From positions 1-35,899 of the forward strand of contig NZ_AZFV01000029.1 of the NCBI RefSeq assembly GCF_001435815.1: a stretch of DNA of 35,899 bases, read 5' to 3'. The notes below the pieces were generated by a model that was not told the origin of the DNA, did no database searches, and was given only the letters and a program-made list of their open reading frames with translations. The position numbers were made by a program, and so were the translations under genes. Below, piece by piece: positions 33,080-35,899 of the stretch (within the stretch, counting starts at the first letter, position 1; each line of letters starts with the position of its first letter). The DNA is from Companilactobacillus nantensis DSM 16982. Its GTDB lineage: Bacteria; Bacillota; Bacilli; Lactobacillales; Lactobacillaceae.

Positions 33080-33113
33080 ATTGTACAATCATTTTGTTGT
33101 ATTTGCAACAAAA
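33080..33113 (-). promoter_or_regulatory. MarR operon promoter with overlapping operator
   Basis: A perfect inverted repeat TTTTGTTG (33092-33099) and CAACAAAA (33106-33113) lies around TATTTG. On the minus strand a -35 TTGCAA and -10 TACAAT with a 17-bp spacer run through it, so a bound MarR dimer would block the -35 box. Confidence 0.6.
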
Positions 33114-33148
33114 ATAGTGAAAAACACCCTTTTCAAGGTAAATAAAAT

Positions 33149-33184
33149 ATGGCTTGGTCCCTATCACATAAAGAACCAAGCCAT
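33149..33184 (-). terminator. Probable terminator of gdhA
   Basis: ATGGCTTGGT (33149-33158) and ACCAAGCCAT (33175-33184) are a perfect 10-bp stem; on the minus strand ATTTTATTT follows. It lies about 60 nt past the gdhA stop codon. Confidence 0.65.
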
Positions 33185-33246
33185 ACCAGATTAAAATAAA
33201 TTTCTATTTAAATATTTATATGAAAATGAAAAATGCCAAGTATTTT

Positions 33247-34635
<1,389 letters not shown>

Positions 34636-34720
34636 TTACATTTTTTAATTATAAATTGCACGGTGATTATTATAACAAATTTAATAAAATTAGTTTTTGT
34701 CACATCATATTAGTTCACAA

Positions 34721-34766
34721 AAATAAAGAGAGGTATTTGGTTGAATCCCAATACTTCTCTTTATTT
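34721..34766. terminator. Intrinsic terminator of the immunity gene
   Basis: A long stem joins 34721-34740 with 34747-34766 (AAATAAAGAGA with TCTCTTTATTT, then GTATT/AATAC) and is flanked by A and T runs. It lies between the immunity gene and gdhA, which read in the same direction. Confidence 0.85.
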
Positions 34767-34780
34767 TTTATATTCAACTG

Positions 34781-35056
34781 TTAATTGATGGCATAACCAA
34801 CATTATGTGCAAATTGGTCAATTTGTTCCATATACTTGTCACCATTTTCAAGATCTGATAAAGTCTTTCGAACTTTACGGTCATCCCGCAACCTACCAAA
34901 TAAGTATTGGAATGAATAATTCTTATTTAATAAGTTATATGTTTTAAGAACAAAATCTTTAGAGTAATCCTCTTTATCTAAATCCTTTGCATTATTAATA
35001 TCGGTATATAGCTCCGATAAAACTCTCTTTGCCTCAGTATTGTCATTTAGTTTCAT
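34781..35056 (-). CDS. Enterocin A-type bacteriocin immunity protein
   Basis: Small cytosolic protein of 91 residues predicted to be a four-helix bundle. The pattern VLSELYTDINNAKDLDKEDY, then LKTYNLLNKNYSFQYLFGRL, resembles the EntA_Immun family of class IIa bacteriocin immunity proteins, which protect the mannose-PTS receptor from pediocin-like peptides. No structural bacteriocin gene with a double-glycine leader is adjacent, so it is an orphan, as often found in lactobacilli. A start at 35056 has AGGTGGTG upstream. A cre-like box lies about 50 bp upstream, downstream of a TATAAT element. Confidence 0.75.
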   Translation of the reverse strand: MKLNDNTEAKRVLSELYTDINNAKDLDKEDYSKDFVLKTYNLLNKNYSFQYLFGRLRDDRKVRKTLSDLENGDKYMEQIDQFAHNVGYAIN

Positions 35057-35104
35057 CAATACACACCACCTAATTAATTATTAGAACCTCACAGGTTTAG
35101 CTTA

Positions 35105-35118
35105 TGAAAGCGTTTACT
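35105..35118 (-). promoter_or_regulatory. cre-like site in the immunity gene leader
   Basis: On the minus strand AGTAAACGCTTTCA matches the strong catabolite-response form TGTAAACGCTTTCA at 13 of 14 positions. It sits between a TATAAT (about 35143-35148) and the start codon, where CcpA would act as a roadblock. Confidence 0.5.
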
Positions 35119-35210
35119 CTTTTGCCTGTGTATCCATTATATAACTAATAGTTGGAAATTTCACTTAAATGCCAAATATCACTAAATTAATTATTTTTTA
35201 TGCCGTCTAC

Positions 35211-35374
35211 AGAGCTACAAAAGCTTAACTAGCTGTGCGGACCGGACTGAGCCAAGGTCTCAGTCCTCGGTTTGAAGCCTTGCAAGCAAGTCTCCAAACA
35301 CGCCCGGTGCTGTAAAGTCGAGAAAATCACTCGACTTAACACCACTTTCACTGCCAGTTAAGCTTTTGTAGCTC
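35211..35374 (+). ncRNA. Type 1 structured element, copy D
   Basis: Terminal arms 35211-35230 and 35355-35374 form a perfect 20-bp stem unrelated in sequence to those of A-C. The core keeps the hairpin GGACTGAG/CTCAGTCC (35244-35251 with 35259-35266) with loop CCAAGGT. The middle hairpin begins GTTTG and closes with CAAAC. The 3' hairpin is AGTCGAG/CTCGACT (35316-35322 with 35330-35336), enclosed by GGTG/CACC. It lies upstream of the immunity gene and past the end of the YczE-like gene, opposite to both. Confidence 0.65.
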
Positions 35375-35487
35375 TTCCGACTAGTTTTTATGACTCTTCT
35401 TTTCATAAAATCATTATTCATGTATTTGATGAAACATGAATTACTACATTTTCACTTCACCCTTGAATCAACTTATTCGCTTAGTTT

Positions 35488-35895
35488 TCACGAAGCAAAA
35501 TTATGTTTCAACTCAGGCCAGATCCATTTATCAGCTGCCGCAATTAGAATTCCATTAAAGATAAATGAAAAAACCGTTCCGATGTTGACTGAATAGACAT
35601 TTTGAATTGCGATTCCTGCAACTATGATGATAATGATTGGTGGTATGAAATCAATTATCTGTGCAGCTGTTGAATTTCCTTTTAAATATAAAAAGCGCAA
35701 AATATTTGTCGTATCATCGTTAGGATGCATAACGATATTAGCTCGTTGATACAACGAAATTGCCACACAGAAGAAAACAACTCCGAGACATGACAAAATG
35801 GCTCTAATGACAATTGGTAGGCTTGGTACACCTACTATATTTAATAAATTAGTAAAAACATTAACAAAATAACTAAGGCGAATTTTATAATCAAG
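35488..35895 (-). pseudogene. C-terminal half of a YczE-like membrane protein, probably broken
   Basis: The minus-strand frame from 35895 reads LDYKIRLSYFVNVFTNLLNI onward for about 135 residues with three or four hydrophobic segments. The piece RAILSCLGVVFFCVAISLYQ RANI and later VNIGTVFSFIFNG matches the second half of YczE/YitT-like membrane proteins of 200-220 residues. An in-frame TAA stands at 35896-35898 and no ATG is available; the first possible start is TTG at 35796, which would give 102 residues with no clear ribosome site. It is therefore either a gene interrupted near the window edge or a genuine short derivative. The missing half would lie beyond 35899. Confidence 0.5.
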
Positions 35896-35899
35896 TTAG

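Overview
The window looks like chromosomal DNA of a low-GC Gram-positive lactic acid bacterium, most likely a Lactobacillaceae member near the Companilactobacillus (alimentarius/farciminis) group. This rests on gene types and signals, not on a search: an asnS gene with a T-box leader, strong GGAGG-type ribosome binding sites, a WxL/DUF916 cell-surface pair, an SLAP-like secreted protein, an LPXTG protein, lactate oxidase, an enterocin-type immunity protein and a gdhA gene. No rRNA, tRNA, CRISPR array, insertion sequence or prophage gene was seen.

Layout. 1-2060: asnS (minus) with a T-box leader and a long 3' untranslated stretch that holds two tandem structured repeats (type 2) before a terminator. 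2100-5430: a membrane-anchored alpha/beta hydrolase, an unknown protein with a C-terminal membrane hairpin, and an LPXTG 'choice-of-anchor A' surface protein with a 21-bp tandem repeat. 5500-10760: nadD, a seven-helix PaxB/Pyr4-like membrane protein divergent from a TetR regulator, an esterase, and a coupled DUF3737/MalY-PatB pair. 10960-16130: a heterodimeric ABC exporter, a structured repeat (type 1, copy A) and lactate oxidase. 16340-23800: an MFS-like gene remnant, an SLAP-like protein, a CPBP protease, TMEM175 channel plus CPA2 antiporter, a quinone-reductase-like enzyme, azlCD, a zinc alcohol dehydrogenase and a hexapeptide acetyltransferase. 23850-26010: an operon of ABC permease, ABC ATPase with degenerate motifs, and a lipoprotein nuclease. 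26390-28640: an SMR pump and the WxL pair with a structured leader. 28720-29140: type 1 repeats B and C in opposite orientations. 29205-31270: NrtR-like regulator and niaP niacin transporter. 31360-33110: MarR-GNAT-B3/B4 operon. 33250-35060: gdhA and an orphan bacteriocin immunity gene. 35060-35899: type 1 repeat D and a broken YczE-like membrane gene.

Connections between genes. NAD supply is represented by nadD and by the nrtR-niaP pair, with a palindrome over the niaP promoter. The ABC exporter and the acetyltransferase, 9 kb apart, share a near-identical promoter with the 19-bp spacer typical of MerR-family control, although no merR gene is in the window. Several genes (TetR/7TM, MarR operon, zinc dehydrogenase) have palindromes at their promoters.

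The strongest candidate for something undescribed is the type 1 element: four intergenic copies (A-D) with a conserved core and helices whose sequences differ between copies while base pairing is kept. That is the pattern of a structured RNA or a single-stranded-DNA fold. I do not recognise it as a known family.
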